Assembly: GCA_002311335.1 (NCBI GenBank)
Contig: DBZX01000076.1
Coordinates: 15,779 to 30,787, forward strand
Direction of reading: 5' to 3'
From: a bacterium UBP10_UBA1149
GTDB lineage: Bacteria; Desulfobacterota; Binatia; UBA1149
Length of the DNA stretch: 15,009 nt
The notes below the pieces were generated by a model that had not been told where the DNA came from, did not search any database, and saw only the letters and a program-made list of their open reading frames with translations. Of this stretch, positions 13,357-15,009 are shown piece after piece. Position numbers and translations under genes: made by a program. Every line of letters begins with the position of its first letter. Position 1 is the stretch's first letter.

Positions 13357-13998
13357 ATGATCGTTGCCGAAACCTGGTCGATGTACGACAACTTCAACCG
13401 CAGCTGGCGGTCACTGTTGTGGCCGGAAAGCTCGTTTATCGAAGACCTGGTGGCGGCCTGCGAGTTAAAATCCGGAACCCGCATGCTCGATGTCGGTTGC
13501 GGCACGGGTTCGCTGCTCAAGCGGGCGGCCTACGACGAACCGGGAGCGCTACTCTACGGTGTGGAGCCAACCCCCGACGCTCTCAACCTGGCCCGTCGCC
13601 GCCTGGGAGGCAGCGGAGAGCGCGTGCGCCTGCTCGAAGGCTGCGGCCAATCGCTACCCTTTGAAAACAACTCTTTCGATGTCATCGCACTCACCATGGT
13701 GCTCGACGAACTGGGACTGGCCACCCGCCACCAGGTGCTGGCCGAGACCAGGAGAGTGCTCGCCACCGGGGGCCACGTGCTGGTCGCCGACTGGTCGGCC
13801 GCCTGGCCCGCGTGGCTGGCACTGGCCGCAGCACCCGCGCGCGTGCTGGCCCAGGCCGCCGGCATAGGCCCGGACCCCCCGGATGACCGCGGCCCCGGCT
13901 ACGAACTTGAGTCGGCCGGCTTCAGCCAGCCCCGCCTGGTACAGCGATTCGTGGCCCTTTCGGGCGACGTAGAGCTCTGGAAAGCCGGCAAAGGCTGA
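13357..13998 (+). CDS. Class I SAM-dependent methyltransferase, UbiE-like
   Basis: 213 residues, the normal size for a small Rossmann-fold methyltransferase. Motif I is MLDVGCGTG (43-51), an acidic residue after strand 2 (YGVEP) should bind the SAM ribose, PFENNSFDVIALTMVLDEL is the motif around strand 4, and ETRRVLATGGHVLVADW is the post-motif helix and strand typical of UbiE/MenG and phospholipid N-methyltransferases. Substrate unknown; quinone precursors, lipids or amines are all possible. The gene probably forms its own transcript from TATAAT six bases upstream. It diverges from the copy C operon and is followed, after 138 bases with a separate promoter, by pckG, so a functional link to either side is not shown. 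Confidence 0.85.
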   Translation: MIVAETWSMYDNFNRSWRSLLWPESSFIEDLVAACELKSGTRMLDVGCGTGSLLKRAAYDEPGALLYGVEPTPDALNLARRRLGGSGERVRLLEGCGQSLPFENNSFDVIALTMVLDELGLATRHQVLAETRRVLATGGHVLVADWSAAWPAWLALAAAPARVLAQAAGIGPDPPDDRGPGYELESAGFSQPRLVQRFVALSGDVELWKAGKG

Positions 13999-14020
13999 CC
14001 CATCCGGCTACGCGGCGAAA

Positions 14021-14050
14021 TTGGAAACCGTTTATTTTCCGGTCTAGTAT
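14021..14050 (+). promoter_or_regulatory. Promoter of pckG
   Basis: TTGGAA (14021-14026), an 18-base spacer and TAGTAT (14045-14050). The start point would be near 14057, inside a near-palindrome (GCGTGATATACGC, 14052-14064), leaving an untranslated leader of about 80 bases. This is the one promoter in the window with both boxes and a real leader. Confidence 0.5.
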
Positions 14051-14136
14051 GGCGTGATATACGCTGTTCAGCCGTCCACCCGTAAGAGCAGTCGAGGGTC
14101 CTGGCAGGCAGCGCCACGGGAGTATTCATAACCAGG

Positions 14137-15009
14137 ATGAACAAGGTTCTTAACGGCTGGGTCAACGAAGTATCAGAGCTTACCTGCCCCGACCGCGTGG
14201 TCTGGTGCGACGGCTCACAACAGGAGTACCAGGGGCTGATCGACCAGCTGGTGGCCAGCGGTGATTTAACCGTCCTCAACGAAGAGGCCTACCCCGGCTG
14301 TTACCTTTACCGCAGCGACCCCCAGGACGTCGCCCGGGTGGAGCACCTCACCTTCATCTGCAGCGAAGACGAGAAAAACGCCGGCCCGACCAACAACTGG
14401 ATGTCGCCGGCAGACGCCGAGAAAAAGGTCCGCCCGCTATACGAAGGCGCGATGAAGGGCCGCACGATGTACGTGGTGCCCTACATCATGGGACCTGCCG
14501 GTTCGCCCATATCCCAGGTAGGCGTCGAAATAACCGATTCTCCCTACGTCGTTATCAACATGCGCACGATGACGCGTATGGGACAGATCGCGATCGATCA
14601 GCTTGGCGACGACGGCCAGTTCGTCAAGGGCCTGCACTCGCTGGGCGACCTTTCACCCGATCGCCGTTTCATCATGCACTTTCCCGAGCGTCGCGAGATC
14701 TGGAGCGTGGGGTCGGGATACGGCGGCAACGCGCTACTGGGCAAAAAATGCTTCGCCTTACGAATCGCATCGACCATGGCGCGCGACGAGGGCTGGCTGG
14801 CCGAGCACATGCTCATTCTCGGGCTCGAAAGCCCAGAGGGCGACATCACTTACATGGCGGCGGCTTTTCCCAGTGCCTGCGGCAAGACCAACCTCGCCAT
14901 GCTGGTTCCGCCCGAGTGCCAGAACGGCTGGAAAATCTGGACCGTGGGCGACGACATCGCCTGGATGAAGTTCGGTGACGACGGACGCCTCTATGCCATC
15001 AACCCCGAG
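14137..15009 (+). CDS. pckG: GTP-dependent phosphoenolpyruvate carboxykinase, N-terminal half
   Basis: The first 291 residues of a protein usually about 600 long; it runs off the window. It interconverts oxaloacetate and PEP with GTP/GDP, the entry step of gluconeogenesis, in the cytoplasm. Diagnostic segments are RTMYVVPYIMGP, then PISQVGVEITDSPYVV, HSLGDLSPDRRFIMHFP, SGYGGNALLGKKCFALRIAS, the P-loop FPSACGKTN (244-252) with the hyper-reactive Cys248 of the GTP class, and the kinase-2 motif GDDIAWM (D272). ATG 14137 gives the family N-terminus (LTCPDRVVWCDGS); the AGG next to it is too close to be a good Shine-Dalgarno. Only 2 of 16 isoleucines use ATA, unlike its neighbours, fitting a highly expressed gene. 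Confidence 0.97.
   Translation, partial: MNKVLNGWVNEVSELTCPDRVVWCDGSQQEYQGLIDQLVASGDLTVLNEEAYPGCYLYRSDPQDVARVEHLTFICSEDEKNAGPTNNWMSPADAEKKVRPLYEGAMKGRTMYVVPYIMGPAGSPISQVGVEITDSPYVVINMRTMTRMGQIAIDQLGDDGQFVKGLHSLGDLSPDRRFIMHFPERREIWSVGSGYGGNALLGKKCFALRIASTMARDEGWLAEHMLILGLESPEGDITYMAAAFPSACGKTNLAMLVPPECQNGWKIWTVGDDIAWMKFGDDGRLYAINPE

Noticed and set aside
1..15009. Mobile element, prophage, toxin-antitoxin or CRISPR content
   Set aside because: No transposase, integrase, phage structural gene, direct-repeat array or tRNA-associated attachment site could be seen on either strand.

Overview
The window is about 15 kb of dense, GC-rich bacterial chromosome with 14 protein genes. I see no RNA genes, insertion sequences, prophage genes or CRISPR arrays. 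Predicted lipoproteins, an IbaG/Grx4 pair, tad-type pseudopilins and an AT-hook chromosomal protein suggest a Gram-negative, probably aerobic organism of the old 'deltaproteobacterial' type (Myxococcota, Desulfobacterota or Binatota-like). That placement is inference with low confidence. Isoleucine is often coded by ATA, which is unusual at this GC level.

Left part (1-5.9 kb): the end of a DinG/XPD-type helicase with a terminator; a small basic DNA-binding protein with an AT-hook and a winged-helix-like C-terminus; a convergent DUF4301 gene; then a tightly coupled tadE-tadF-tadG-like operon with no other Tad genes in view. It meets a convergent two-gene operon (ibaG-like bolA, then a CGFS monothiol glutaredoxin) of the iron-sulfur trafficking type.

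Middle part (5.98-13.3 kb): a multi-pass GT-C-like glycosyltransferase, followed by four alkaline-phosphatase-superfamily proteins. Three belong to the sulfatase family but have Thr where sulfatases carry the formylglycine Cys/Ser, and one is a nucleotide-pyrophosphatase/phosphodiesterase-like protein. All have export signals (three look like lipoproteins), and all four end in nearly the same LxxLGY(I/L/V)x tail. With the glycosyltransferase they look like an envelope locus that transfers or removes phospho-groups on a surface glycan or lipid. This is the best candidate here for something undescribed.

Right part (13.35-15 kb): a UbiE-like SAM methyltransferase, then the first half of GTP-dependent PEP carboxykinase, which runs off the window.

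Several first genes of transcription units have a good -10 box 5-7 bases before the start codon and no Shine-Dalgarno, which points to leaderless mRNAs. Downstream genes in operons use Shine-Dalgarno sites or stop/start overlaps instead. Convergent genes are packed end to end (0 or 6 bases apart, 16 bases with a hairpin, or overlapping by 13). The longest gene-free stretches are about 160-200 bases (460-622 and 2792-2992); both hold regulatory-looking repeats.
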